Source: Salinibaculum sp. SYNS191 (GTDB taxonomy: Archaea; Halobacteriota; Halobacteria; Halobacteriales; Haloarculaceae). From it: 64,000 bases of DNA. The stretch lies in contig NZ_CP147838.1 of the NCBI RefSeq assembly GCF_037338445.1, forward strand, positions 1 through 64,000, read 5' to 3'. Made by a program: the position numbers and the translations under genes. The notes below the pieces were generated by a model. The model searched no databases. It was not told the origin of the DNA and was given only the letters and a program-made list of their open reading frames with translations. Positions 54,459-64,000 of the stretch are shown piece by piece; position 1 is the first letter of the stretch; each line of letters opens with the position of its first letter.

Positions 54459-54878
54459 ATGACCACGCACGCTCTCGTCGCGATGGACAACTCGGAGATG
54501 GCCGAACGGGCCTTGCGGTTCGCCCTCGAACACCACCCCAGCGCCGACGTCACCGCCCTCACCGTCGTCGGCGAACCGTCCTCGATGCTCGGCGGCGCGA
54601 CGACGCTCGCGCTGGAAGACGACGTGGAGGAGGCCGCCGACGAACTCGCCGCCGCCACCCTCGACAGGGCACGTGCGGTCGCGGCCGAATACGACACCGA
54701 CATCGAGACGGAGGTCCACGTCGGCCATCCCGCCCGCGTAATTCTCAACAACGCCGACGAGTACGACGTCGTGGTGCTGGGCAGCCATAGCGGGTCGCTG
54801 GCCGACCGGCTCTTCGTCGGCAACATCACGGAGAAAATCTTCCGACAATCGCCCGTCCCGGTCACCGTCGTCCGGTAA
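54459..54878 (+). CDS. Universal stress protein UspA-type
   Basis: 139 residues, single Usp domain (ATP-binding alpha/beta fold). MTTHALVAMDNSEMAERALRF opens the fold; VVVLGSHSGSLADRLFVGNITEKIFRQSPVPVTVVR is the nucleotide-binding motif (G-x2-G-x9-G(S/T)). Probably a general stress factor. It is divergent from the ferritin-like gene and faces the sufD end. Confidence 0.92.
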   Translation: MTTHALVAMDNSEMAERALRFALEHHPSADVTALTVVGEPSSMLGGATTLALEDDVEEAADELAAATLDRARAVAAEYDTDIETEVHVGHPARVILNNADEYDVVVLGSHSGSLADRLFVGNITEKIFRQSPVPVTVVR

Positions 54879-54896
54879 CTCGAGGGTGCGGGACGG

Positions 54897-56114
54897 TTAT
54901 TCCCGCAGTCTTGCTGCGATGAGGTCCTGCAGGTCCTCGCGGAGTTCGTCGACCGCGACCTCTTCGAGGACGGGCACGAAGAAGCCCTCCACGAGGAGGT
55001 TCTTCGCCACCTCGGGGTCGATGCCGCGCGAGGTCATGTAGAACAGGTCCTCCTCGTCGACCTGTCCGACCGTCGCGGAGTGGCTGGCCTCGGTGTCGTG
55101 GTTGTTGATGATGAGCTTCGGCGATGCGTCGGCTTCGCTCTCGTCGGAGAGCATCAGCGTGTTCTCGCGCTGGTAGGAACTGGTGTTCCAGGCGTCGCGG
55201 CCGACGTCCTGGACGCCCTCGTAGACCGAGCGGGCGCTGTCCCGGAGGACCCCGCGGGTGACGAGGTCCGCCGTCGTGTTCTCGGCCTCGTGCCAGACGC
55301 GGCTGCCCAGATCGAAGTGCTGGTCGTTGTGGCCGAAGAACGCGCCGACGATCTGGGACTCCGAGTCGCCGACCAGGCGCGTCTCGACTGACGTCTTCGT
55401 CAGCCGCGAGCCGATGTTCCCTTCGATCCAGTTGACGGTGCCGTAGCGACCGGCGTGGCCGCGCTTGACCGAGAAGTTGTACGTCTCCTCGCTCAGGTTC
55501 TGGAGCGCGCCGTACTGGACGTGTGCGTTCTCGCCGGCGACGGCCTCGACGACGCCGCTGTAGTAGCGGCCCTCGTCGACTGGTTTGGCGTCATCGCCGG
55601 TGGCCTGCCGTTCGAGGATGGTCACCGACGAGGACTCCTCGGCGACGACCAGCGTGTAGTTGAACAGCGACCGGGAGTTCATCGTCGTCCGAATCTTCAC
55701 GTCCTCTGCGTCGACGCCCTCGGGGACGTAGACGACGGTGCCGGCGCTGAACAGCGCCGTCGACAGCGCGGTCAGATAGTTCCGCTGCGGGTCGACGACG
55801 CTGCCGAAGTGCTCCTCAATCAGGTCGCCGTGCGTGTCCAGTGCCTCGCTCCAGGAGAGGACGTCGACACCCTCGGCGTCGACGCGGTCCTTCTCCTGGG
55901 CGTGGTCGAGCGGGTCGACAAGCGTCTCGTAGTCGAGGGCGTCGAGGTTCGTCCACTCGCGACCCGGCGTCTTGATGACGTCGGGCATGTCGAGGTCTTC
56001 GAGCGCCGCGAGCGCGTCCTGCCGGGTCTCCAGCAGCCACTCCGGTTCGCCGAGTTCCTCGCTGATCTGCGCTACCTGTTCCGCTGTGAGGTTCGCGTGT
56101 ACCTGCGTACTCAT
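54897..56114 (-). CDS. sufD: Fe-S cluster assembly protein SufD
   Basis: 405 residues, beta-helix scaffold partner of SufB. Contains the family block GVQDVGRDAWNTSSYQRENTLMLSDES and the C-terminal HSATVGQVDEEDLFYMTSRGIDPEVAKNLLVEGF with the conserved His/Glu. Last gene of sufC-sufB-sufD, 27 bases from sufB. Confidence 0.95.
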   Translation of the reverse strand: MSTQVHANLTAEQVAQISEELGEPEWLLETRQDALAALEDLDMPDVIKTPGREWTNLDALDYETLVDPLDHAQEKDRVDAEGVDVLSWSEALDTHGDLIEEHFGSVVDPQRNYLTALSTALFSAGTVVYVPEGVDAEDVKIRTTMNSRSLFNYTLVVAEESSSVTILERQATGDDAKPVDEGRYYSGVVEAVAGENAHVQYGALQNLSEETYNFSVKRGHAGRYGTVNWIEGNIGSRLTKTSVETRLVGDSESQIVGAFFGHNDQHFDLGSRVWHEAENTTADLVTRGVLRDSARSVYEGVQDVGRDAWNTSSYQRENTLMLSDESEADASPKLIINNHDTEASHSATVGQVDEEDLFYMTSRGIDPEVAKNLLVEGFFVPVLEEVAVDELREDLQDLIAARLRE

Positions 56115-56141
56115 TGTTGAATTCGAATACTCCACGCGGAG

Positions 56142-57572
56142 TTATCCGAGACTACCCTCCATCTCCAGTTCGATGAGGCGGTTCAGTTCCACCGCGTACT
56201 CGATTGGCAGTTCCTCCGTGATCGGTTCGATGAAGCCGGCGACGATCATCTGCTTGGCGTCGTCGTCGTCCAGGCCGCGGCTCTGGAGGTAGAAGACGTC
56301 CTCGTCGCCGATCTTGCCGACGGTCGCCTCGTGGGCGACGTCGACCTTCTGCTCCTGAATCTCCATGTACGGCATCGTGTCCGACGTGGAGTCGTTGTCG
56401 AACATCAGGGCGTCACACTCGACGGACGTGGAGGAGTTCTCCGCACCGTCGGCGATGTGGACGAGGCCGCGGTAGTTCGTGCGGCCGCCGTCCTTGCTGA
56501 TGGACTTGGACTCGATGGTCGATTTCGTGTCGGGCGCGTTGTGGTAGACCTTCGCGCCGGTGTCGATGTTCTGGCCCTCGCCCGCGAACGCGATGGTGAT
56601 GTGGTTGTCCGTCGCGCCGGGGCCCTTGAGGATGGTCGCGGGGTACAGCATCGTGGCCTTCGAGCCCATGCTGCCGGAGACCCACTCCATCGTCCCGTCT
56701 GCCTCGGCGATGGCGCGCTTGGTGTTGAGGTTGTAGGTGTTCTTCGACCAGTTCTGCACCGTGGAGTACTGGACGTGAGCACCTTCGCCGACGAAGACTT
56801 CGACGCCGCCGCTGTGGAGGTTGAACGCGGAGTACTTCGGCGCGGAACAGCCCTCGATGTAGTGGACTTCGGAGTTCTCCTCGGCGATGATGAGCGTGTG
56901 CTCGAACTGCCCCATCCCCTCGGAGTTCATCCGGAAGTACGCCTGGACGGGCATCTCGACGGTGGTGTCCTCGGGCACGTAGACGAACGAGCCGCCGGAC
57001 CAGACCGCGCCGTGGAGCGCCGCGAACTTGTTGTCGCTCGGGGGGACGCACTTCGTCATGAAGTGCTCCTTGACGATCTCCTCGTGCTCCTGGACGGCCT
57101 TGTCCATGTCACAGAAGATGACGCCCTTCTCCTCCCACTGCTCCTGCATGTTCTGGTAGACGATTTCGGACTCGTACTGCGCGCCGACCCCGGAGAGGGC
57201 GTTCTTCTCGGCTTCCGGGATGCCCAGTTTGTCGAAGGTGTCCTGAATCTCCTCGGGGAGGTCCTCCCAGCTGTCAGCGCCGCCGCGGGTCTCGATGTCG
57301 GGGCGGATGTACGGGACGATCTGGTCGATGTCGACCTCGGAGAGGTCGGGTGCGCCCGGCCAGCCGTCCGGCATGGGCATCTGCTGGAACTGCTTCAGTG
57401 CGCGAAGGCGGCGTTCGAGCATCCATTCGGGCTCGTCCTTGTCCTCGGAGATGACCCGGATGGTCTCCTCCGTCAGGCCCTTGCCCGTCTCGAAGGCGGA
57501 CTTCTCCTCCTTCTTGAATTCGAAGCGCGCTTCGGTGTCGGTCTCTTTGAGGTGGTCTTGGTCTGAACTCAT
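56142..57572 (-). CDS. sufB: Fe-S cluster assembly protein SufB
   Basis: 476 residues, the main scaffold for building Fe-S clusters in SufBCD. Conserved GCSAPKYS near the active Cys, the beta-helix core and the C-terminal HEATVGKIGDEDVFYLQSRGLDDDDAKQMIVAGF are present. Between sufC (24-base gap) and sufD. Sulfur is normally passed from SufS/SufE-type proteins, which are not in this window. Confidence 0.96.
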   Translation of the reverse strand: MSSDQDHLKETDTEARFEFKKEEKSAFETGKGLTEETIRVISEDKDEPEWMLERRLRALKQFQQMPMPDGWPGAPDLSEVDIDQIVPYIRPDIETRGGADSWEDLPEEIQDTFDKLGIPEAEKNALSGVGAQYESEIVYQNMQEQWEEKGVIFCDMDKAVQEHEEIVKEHFMTKCVPPSDNKFAALHGAVWSGGSFVYVPEDTTVEMPVQAYFRMNSEGMGQFEHTLIIAEENSEVHYIEGCSAPKYSAFNLHSGGVEVFVGEGAHVQYSTVQNWSKNTYNLNTKRAIAEADGTMEWVSGSMGSKATMLYPATILKGPGATDNHITIAFAGEGQNIDTGAKVYHNAPDTKSTIESKSISKDGGRTNYRGLVHIADGAENSSTSVECDALMFDNDSTSDTMPYMEIQEQKVDVAHEATVGKIGDEDVFYLQSRGLDDDDAKQMIVAGFIEPITEELPIEYAVELNRLIELEMEGSLG

Positions 57573-57596
57573 TGTTGTGTCTCCTGTTTTGTCGGG

Positions 57597-58511
57597 TTAC
57601 GCTGCCTCGTAGGCTTCCTCGCGGACCCAGTCGTAGCCCTCGTCCTCGAGCTTCTCGGCGAGTTCCGGACCGCCGCTCTGGGCGATCTGCCCGTCCAGCA
57701 TCACGTGGACGTGGTCCGGCTCGACGTAGTCGAGGATGCGCTGGTAGTGGGTGATCTGGAGGATGCCAGCGCCCTGCTCGTCGCGCAGCGCGTTGATGCC
57801 GTTCGAGACGTCCTGCAGGCGGTCGATGTCCAGCCCGGAGTCGATTTCGTCCAGCACGGCAATCGAGGGCTCCAGAATCGCGGCCTGGAGGACCTCGTTC
57901 TGTTTCTTCTCGCCGCCGGAGAAGCCGGCGTTGAGATAGCGGTTGGCGAACTTCTCGTCCATGTCCAGTTGCTCCATCTTCTCCTGGAGAATCTGCTGGA
58001 ACTCGGCGACGCCGATTTCGCCCTCGTCGGCGGGGCCCTCCATCGGGGAGGTCTCGTAACCCGCGTCCTCCTCTTCGTCGTCCTCGGCCTCGGCTTCGTC
58101 CTCGTCCTCGAACAGCTCCTCGCGCTCTTCGAGCTTGGCGTTGAGCGCCGTCCGGAGGAAGTTCACCATCGTCACACCCTCGATCTCCGCGGGGTACTGG
58201 AACCCGAGGAAGATGCCGAGCGCGGCGCGCTCGTTCGGTTCGAGGTCGAGCAGGTCCCAGGTCTGCATGTCCTCGGGAATCTCCTCGTCGAACTCGTCGC
58301 CGTCGAGGTGCAGCCAGACGTCGCCGCCGGTCACCTCGTAGGCGGGATGGCCGGCGATTATCTTCGCGAGCGTCGACTTCCCGCTGCCGTTCGGTCCCAT
58401 CAGCGCGTGGATCTCGTCGCTCCGTACCTCCAGGTCGACGCCACGGAGGATTGTTTCGCCGCCGTCCTCTGCGACTTCCGCGTGCAGATTGTCGATTTCG
58501 AGTGTAGCCAT
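57597..58511 (-). CDS. sufC: Fe-S cluster assembly ATPase SufC
   Basis: 304 residues, ABC-type ATPase. Walker A GPNGSGKST, signature GFSGGEKKQNEVLQ and Walker B IAVLDEIDSGLD are intact. The protein is longer than bacterial SufC (about 250) owing to an acidic insertion (about residues 142-175, EDEDEAEAEDDEEED) between the Q-loop region and the signature, a haloarchaeal elaboration. First gene of the suf operon; a strong TATA (58593-58603) lies about 80 bases upstream. Confidence 0.95.
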   Translation of the reverse strand: MATLEIDNLHAEVAEDGGETILRGVDLEVRSDEIHALMGPNGSGKSTLAKIIAGHPAYEVTGGDVWLHLDGDEFDEEIPEDMQTWDLLDLEPNERAALGIFLGFQYPAEIEGVTMVNFLRTALNAKLEEREELFEDEDEAEAEDDEEEDAGYETSPMEGPADEGEIGVAEFQQILQEKMEQLDMDEKFANRYLNAGFSGGEKKQNEVLQAAILEPSIAVLDEIDSGLDIDRLQDVSNGINALRDEQGAGILQITHYQRILDYVEPDHVHVMLDGQIAQSGGPELAEKLEDEGYDWVREEAYEAA

Positions 58512-58592
58512 GGTAGTCTTAGGTCAACCGAAAACAGGGTCGACTCACCCATAATGCTTTCGCATTCTCATGTCCAAGGTTTCCGGTCTGCG

Positions 58593-58603
58593 AAATATAT
58601 TTT
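58593..58603 (-). promoter_or_regulatory. TATA box of the suf operon
   Basis: aaatatatttt, strongly AT-rich, about 80 bases upstream of the sufC ATG. It implies a 5' leader of roughly 55 bases, within which a regulatory structure could lie. Confidence 0.5.
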
Positions 58604-58645
58604 CTGAGTCGAAAAAGATGGACCCCGTACGGGGGCCCTGGCGGC

Positions 58646-61600
58646 TCACATGTACTGCCCGAGGCCGGTCTGCTCCTGTCCGGATTTGACCTCCTCCCAG
58701 GAGATGCCCAGCGCCTCGATGATGCGCTCGATGGGACCCTTCAGCGTCTTGTCCAGCATCTTGTCCCAGTCTATCTCGAACCCGTCAGGAACCTGGTCGT
58801 CGTACTCGAAGCAGATGACGTCCGGGTTGCGCTTGAACTCGCCGTACAGCGGGTCCTCCGAGGGGTCCAGCCCCTGCTCTCTCTCCACCTGCTCGAAGAA
58901 GTCCGGATGGACCTTCTCCAGGTACAGACGCTTGGGTTTGGACCCGCGCTGGAAGTTCGTCCCCAGCAGGAGGTTGGCGTACTTCGCGCCGCGCACCTGC
59001 GCGGTGTCGGTATCGTAGTTGTCCAGTTTCTTCCCGATGCCGCCCGGGATGCCCACCTCGGACAGCGAGACGTTGCCCGCGCGGAAGTCCTCGATGACGT
59101 CGTGGAGGTACGACTTCACGTCCTCGGTGTCTTCGCCCATCACGATTTTGTCGATGACCTCCTTCTGGACCTCCTTGGTGATGGGTGCGATGTCCGAGCG
59201 CTGGTACTCGAAGCCCGTGATGTCGATGTCGTCGACGTCCTTGCCCTCCTTCCAGACGATGTGGCCTGCGTAGCGCTTCTTCTTGCCCGCCTGGAAAAAG
59301 CGCCGGTAGAGTTTCTCGAACTCGATCTCGAAGCGGTGGAACTCCGCGTTCAACTGTTCGAGCGCGAATTCGTCGTACGAGGCGTTGATGACCTCCTCCA
59401 GTTCGAATCCCTTCTGAATCGTCGCGGCGATAGTCAACAGTTCGTCGTCGCCCATCTCCGGGTGCTTCTCGCGCATCTCGTCGGTGACCTCGACGTCAGC
59501 CTCGACGTCGTCGGGGCCGATATCTCCGACTTCTAACATAACCGAGTCGGTGTTGTGGAGAACGATACCGCCAACCCCATCCACGAAGTTCTCGTTCTCT
59601 TCGACGCTCAGGTCGTAGACGTATCCGTCGTGGTCGACTTCGGTCAGGACGGGTTCGCGACCTGACCGATAGAAATCACACGTCCGGATAGTGTAGGAAT
59701 CCTTCGAGTCACGGTATTTCAGCGAGTGTTTCTCATCGCGCTGGGTGAGCAGTGTCGAGAGCCCAGCGGCCAGGTCACGGCTCGTGGTTTCGAAGTCGAA
59801 GTTTCGCTCCGCGTAGTCCTCACTGTAGCGGGGAACTCCCTGGAACCGTCGCCCTCGACAAGCACATCGATAAACAGCGACTGCTGTTCATCCGAAAGGT
59901 GATAGACGAACGATGGGATTCGCTTTCTGCGTGAGGTCTGGCCTGCAAACTCACGGAAGAAAACGGCCGCGAGTTCGTTCATCATCTGCAATTTGAACGT
60001 ACTGTCGTCGTACGTCACTGACGAGTGTCCGTCAGCAGTATCATACGCAATTTCACGTTCACCGCCAGCGTCACTGGCGACGATGCTGGCAGTAGTGTCC
60101 TCGAACAGCCGGTGGTAATCGTCCTGTAGTTGTTCGAGCCAGCGACGCCGCAATTCGGCGATACTCGCTCCATATCTGCTCTCGGTCGTTTCTTCCGTCG
60201 ACGCGCTCCCCTCCGACACGTACGCCGCGAGCAGTCGGACGAACGACTCTCCTTCGTCGCTGGTGAGGTCGATGTGGCGTTTGACTTTGACCGTCTTGTC
60301 GAGGGCGTCGTGGTGTTCGTGACCGAACCAGACCCACTCACCGTCTGTGTGGACGCGCTTGACTTTGGTCTCGGCGTTTTCTGTGCCGACACTACGACCG
60401 TCCTCGTACGAACGCGTGTACCCCCGCAGTTGTTCGTATACGTCTATCGACTGCTTCGTCTCGACCTCCGGCAATTCTGGAACGCGCAGTGGTTCGTCCA
60501 CGTCCGCTGGCGGCTTTTCGGTCAGCCCGTCCCCGTCGTCAACGACGTACGAGTGGTCTCTGGTCGTCGTCGACTCGCCGAACTTGTGCTGGAGGTTGAC
60601 GACTGGCTTGTCCGTTTTGTGCCGGATTACCTGCGTTATCGGCCGCCACTCCGGACTCCCGTCTTCGTTCACCGAAAGCGCTTCCCAGCCGCTAAGTGGG
60701 CGACGGTCTTTGGGAGATGTTGACGTCGCAGTGCCACCATCGACAGCGAGTTGGGCCTCCTGTTCGGGGCCTGCTCGCGCGAACAGGTCTTCGATAGGCA
60801 CGATTCGGACCGTCCCGTCTTCGTCTCGGACGACAACCGGTCTGTCACCGGTTACACTATCTCCGTAAACCACTTCGTACCCCTCCCGTTCGACGACTTC
60901 GTCGGTGTACTCGATGACCTCGCGTCCGGTGGCAGTCACGGCCGCACCCATCTCCTTGTCGTAGAGGCGGAAGCGGTCCCATCCCAACACTCCGTAAAGG
61001 CTATTCATAATCACCTTGACAGCTGCTTGCTGCCGGTCGTACTGCTCGTATTCCGGCTCTTTGGGGTCGTAATCGTTCCGTAGGGATTTCTTCTCCTCTC
61101 TTTCTGTCAGAAGCTCGTCAACCATCTCCCGGATGACGCCGTCCGGTTTCTTCCGGAAGTGCGTCCCGTTGGGCGCGCGGTAGGTCTCGCCATCGTAGGA
61201 CTCGGGGTCGACCTTCGTCTCCGGCGACGCGTTGGTCGTGACCATGCACATCGGGTATAGCGACTGCCCGACCCACTGGTAGTGACCGTTGCGGCCGGCC
61301 AACACCACGTGGTTGTCTTCGGCAGTGATACAGTGAACTGTCTCATCGTGGTCTTCGACAGTCGCGTTCGTCGACTTGTTGAAGGACCCTCGCTTCCCGA
61401 CCGAGACGTACCACGTTCCATCCGATTGCTTGGAGACAGTGGGCTTGTGACCGCACCTGACTGCAATGTTCAGGATGTCGTCCTTGAGACGGTCGCTCTT
61501 CGTCCAGAATTTTCCGAGACCAGATGCAGTACGGCTCCCATCGCCCCGAATCATCGTATTCAACAGGACGGTCAGTAGTTCACCGTCGAGTTTGAACACC

Positions 61601-63954
61601 CCCTCTGGCAGGTGTTTCTCTGCGTAGCCAGTACCGCAGTTGTCCTCCAACCATTCGACGAGATACTGATTGGAGATATTGCAGCCACGCTCGTCGGTGT
61701 TGTAATTGAGCCCCATCCGGTCAAGGAGGTCAGAGATTGCTTCCCGACCTGCTTCGTCACTCTGGTGGAGGGTGACCCGCCCGTTGGCCCAGTCGATACT
61801 TCCCTCCGTGACGAACCAACCGAGGAATTCGAGCCAATTTGCCATATCGAACGAGAGTGGGGTTTCCCTGTGCTGAGGACCGTACTTCAGGAATACCCCG
61901 TCAGCGTGCTCTCGAACGACCGCTCGGTGTTCGCGGTACAGCTCGATAGGGACGAGATACTTCCCAACAGTCTTCTGAATGCCCATCGCCGCAGACGAGC
62001 CGTGAACGAGGTCGAGTGAGTCCTGAACCGCATCCGGCATCCGATTCCGGAACCATCTCAGATCCTTCTCACAGTAAACGACTGCGTGTCCACTGTCCAC
62101 CTCGTCGACGAGTTCGAACGTCTCCGGTGTTCGACCGCGCACCGACTTGTGTTGGGGGAATGCATAGCGTTCACTCTCTCTCAAATCTCGATACTCCACG
62201 AAATCGAAATCAGCCGGCGTCTGTTCGTCCCAGCCTCGCTCTTTCGAAACGAGAAAACGGTGGTTCTCGGTAACTTTGAAATCGTGGGTGTTCCCGCTAA
62301 GGTGGTGTAGCTCACCGAATTTGTTCTCGTACTCGTGCGTCTGGGCTACCGGTTTCACTTCACATTCGAACGTGTCCGGATTTAGCGTATAGACTGGGTC
62401 ACCGACTTCCAAGTCAGTTATATTCTCTGGACCATCCGGTGTCAGAACGTCGGTGTCCCTGCTGAAACACTTCAGGTCCAGCACGCTGACGTTCTCGCGC
62501 ACGCCCGTGATGGGGTCGAAGACAGCGCCGCCCTCGTAGTCCTCGCTCTCCTGCTGGCCCTTCGAGGGGAGCGCGTAGTTGCCGTGGAGCTTGTGCAGGA
62601 CGTACATGTCGACGGCGTCGCCGGGCGTGGTGGCGTCTTCGAGTTTGCAGCCGACGAACTGGCGGACCTCGTCCCAGAAGTCGACAATGTCCTGCTCGCG
62701 GTCGAGCTGGACGCACAGTTCAACGTCGCGGAGGTTGTACTCCAGCAGGCGCTCGGGGTCCTGTTCCCAGAGGTCGCCGATGTCGCCGGTGTACCGTTCC
62801 TTGCCGACGCCGAGTTCCTGTTCGCCGACGGCGTCCAGCCGGTAGGAGTCGAGTTCGGTGAACTGCGTGCGCTGGTAGGCGTACAGGAGGTCGAAGACGA
62901 CCCGGCCCTTGATATCGGGACCCTGCCAGTCGCTGCGCCAGACCTCGTTCACGCGGGAGAGGCGGTCGATGTCGAGGTCGTGGTCGGTGTCGCCGTCGAG
63001 TTCTTCCAGCCGGTCGAGCAGGTAGGGCGCGTCGAAGTCCGTGAAGTTCCAGCCCGTCAGCACGTCGGGGTCGGTGTCCTCGACGTACCCGATGAAGGCG
63101 TCGAGCATCGCCTCCTCGGTGTCGAACCGGCGCACGTCCGCCTCGAAGTCGGGACCGATCGGGTCGTACCCTTCCAGCGCCTCGGGGCCGTCGACGCCCG
63201 CCGGGGCCTCGTAGAGCCAGACGACGTACTCCTCGCGGGTGGAGTCGTGGGAGGTGAGACAGATGATGGGTTCCTCGCCGTCCTCGGGGAAGCCCGAGCG
63301 GTCGTCCACCTCGATGTCGAAGGTGTTGACCCGCGGGCTGGCGTCGACGGGCGTCGGCTCCACCTCGTCGTGGTGGACCCGGAGTGTCGTGCGGTCGGCG
63401 TCGTCGTCGACGTGGCGGGCCGGGACGCGGACGCCGCTGGTGATGTCCTTGTCGATGAGAAAGCGGTTGGGAAAGAGGATGTCCGCCTCGTAGTGGTCGA
63501 ACTCGTCGCGAATCTGGCCCACGTCGCGCGGTGTCTGTCCGAAGATCTTGACCAGTTGCTCGCCGCGGATGGACTCGTAGGGCTCGCCGTCGTCGCCGGT
63601 CTCCTCCCAGCCGGTGAGCCGGTCGTACTCGCGGAGGCGACCCTCGGTGACGTTCTCGGCAGGTGCGTAGAAGTAGGGCTTGAAGTCGTGGACGCGGGCG
63701 TGGACGAGCGACTGGTCGGCCGTGCGGCCGAAGACGTGGATGATGGGGTACTCGTCGTCGCCGTAGCCCTCGACGGTGTAGTCGATTTGCGTGACGGCCA
63801 TCTCGACCGTCTCCTCCGTCTCAGGGAACAACTGGTCGGACGGGTCGACGTGGACGGCGTCGGACCCGCCGTTGCCGGCGACGGCCGCTGCCTCGTCTGC
63901 CGGCCGTCGTTCCGGCTCGCCGTCCTCGAAGTCCCCGAGTTCGAACTGGCCCAT
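58646..63954 (-). CDS. polB: Family B replicative DNA polymerase with two inteins (single-base frameshift)
   Basis: Main replicative polymerase with proofreading. Without inteins the mature protein is about 931 residues. 3'-5' exonuclease motifs NTFDIEVDD, NFTDFDAPYLL and an ExoIII-like tyrosine region, and polymerase motifs DLK-SLYPMCMVTTN (motif A, interrupted), KVIMNSLYGVLG (B) and YGD-TDS (C, interrupted) are present. Intein 1 splits motif A and intein 2 splits motif C. The frame breaks at the GGGG run 59830-59833 (one base missing on the coding strand), inside intein 2, and continues to the ending TGLGQYM. The apparent short gene starting at 59584 is the C-terminal part of this one. Confidence 0.95.
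59552..60858 (-). other. Intein 2 in polB, at motif C (YGD/TDS)
   Basis: Starts with Ser after YGD (SVTGDRPVVVRDEDG) and ends VGGIVLHN before TDSV, so splice residues Ser1, terminal His-Asn and +1 Thr are standard. A TxxH-type block (TTTRDHSYV) and two LAGLIDADG-like motifs (LLAAYVSEGS and FIDVLVEGDGS) indicate a homing endonuclease domain. Length is 1307 bases as given, 1308 (436 residues) when the missing base at 59830-59833 is restored. The insertion point matches the known pol-c site. Confidence 0.9.
61264..62469 (-). other. Intein 1 in polB, at motif A (DLK/SLYP)
   Basis: 402 residues, intact frame. Starts Cys (CFSRDTDVLTPDG) after VLDLK and is followed by Ser of SLYP. Splicing block B is VTENHRFLV. 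LAGLIDADG-like motifs are LGWFVTEGS and MIRGDGS, a homing endonuclease. The C-terminus is NGHYQWVGQ, with Gln instead of Asn and Gly before it instead of His, atypical but reported for some inteins. The insertion point matches the known pol-a site. Confidence 0.88.
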
Positions 63955-64000
63955 GATAGTAGGGATTCTTCGCGGCCGCCGCCTAAAATATCCCGGTCGG

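Noticed and set aside
56331..57566. 411-codon plus-strand frame opposite sufB
   Set aside because: Antisense shadow; the sufB reading is fully conserved.
58646..59584. Separate short DNA polymerase gene beginning MDGVGG
   Set aside because: It is the end of intein 2 plus the polymerase C-terminus; restoring one base at 59830-59833 joins it in frame to the main gene.
1..64000. CRISPR arrays and insertion sequences
   Set aside because: I saw no regularly spaced repeats, no transposase or integrase protein, and no terminal inverted repeats.

Overview
The window is chromosomal DNA from a halophilic archaeon of class Halobacteria. The predicted proteins are strongly acidic (Asp/Glu rich), GC content is high, and many genes have TATA-type promoters about 25-30 bases ahead of the start codon, as in leaderless mRNAs. 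The gene set is archaeal: Cbf5/TruB, archaeal triosephosphate isomerase, aMBF1, CetZ, HalX response regulator, family B DNA polymerase with inteins, and a HemE-HemH-HemG heme route. I cannot fix the genus from sequence alone.

Layout. 1-5549: end of korB (2-oxoacid:ferredoxin oxidoreductase beta), an Lrp regulator, a TrkA-N/DHH protein, a CBS-ParB-like protein and an acyl-CoA synthetase. 5583-8705: cytochrome oxidase subunit I with four small membrane proteins. 8798-14927: a large disordered coiled-coil protein, a winged-helix regulator, purA, a Trm112-like protein, a Staphylococcal-nuclease-like lipoprotein and a zinc ribbon. 14928-15853 is largely empty and ends at tRNA-Pro(GGG). 15989-20495: a PQQ-type beta-propeller lipoprotein and the conserved archaeal block truB-cmk-DUF106-adk. 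21216-29503: hemE and hemG-hemH, separated by a roughly 4.8-kb insertion that holds an archaeal signal peptidase, DUF5305, two TasA/DUF1102-like secreted proteins and a membrane-tethered regulator. 29551-32439: trkA-trkH potassium uptake. 32577-38718: universal stress protein, permease-Usp fusion, HerA-like ATPase and a GT87-type membrane protein. 38796-43947: MscS channel, tpiA, HalX regulator, aMBF1, CDP-alcohol transferase, NMP kinase, hisC and tRNA-Arg(CCT). 44244-47828: TraB-like protein, CBS protein, cetZ and an archaellin-like protein. 47832-58511: a metal and redox block with copA, a TRASH-domain regulator, two DtxR regulators, an AhpD-like protein, a ferritin-like protein, a stress protein and sufC-sufB-sufD. 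58646-63954: family B DNA polymerase interrupted by two inteins.

Sequence quality matters here. At least nine reading-frame breaks fall in otherwise intact conserved genes (korB, the 8.8-kb gene, hemH, uspA, the HerA-like gene twice, the GT87 gene, copA, polB). Nearly all sit in or beside a run of G or C. I read these as sequencing or assembly indels, not real pseudogenes, and I annotate each such locus as one gene.

The most distinctive biology is the secretion island at 22231-27027, especially the lysine-rich, cysteine-containing, low-GC secreted protein at 24877-25530. It stands apart from the acidic proteome around it. The doubly intein-split polymerase and the pseudo-CMP-kinase at 51963-52580 come next.
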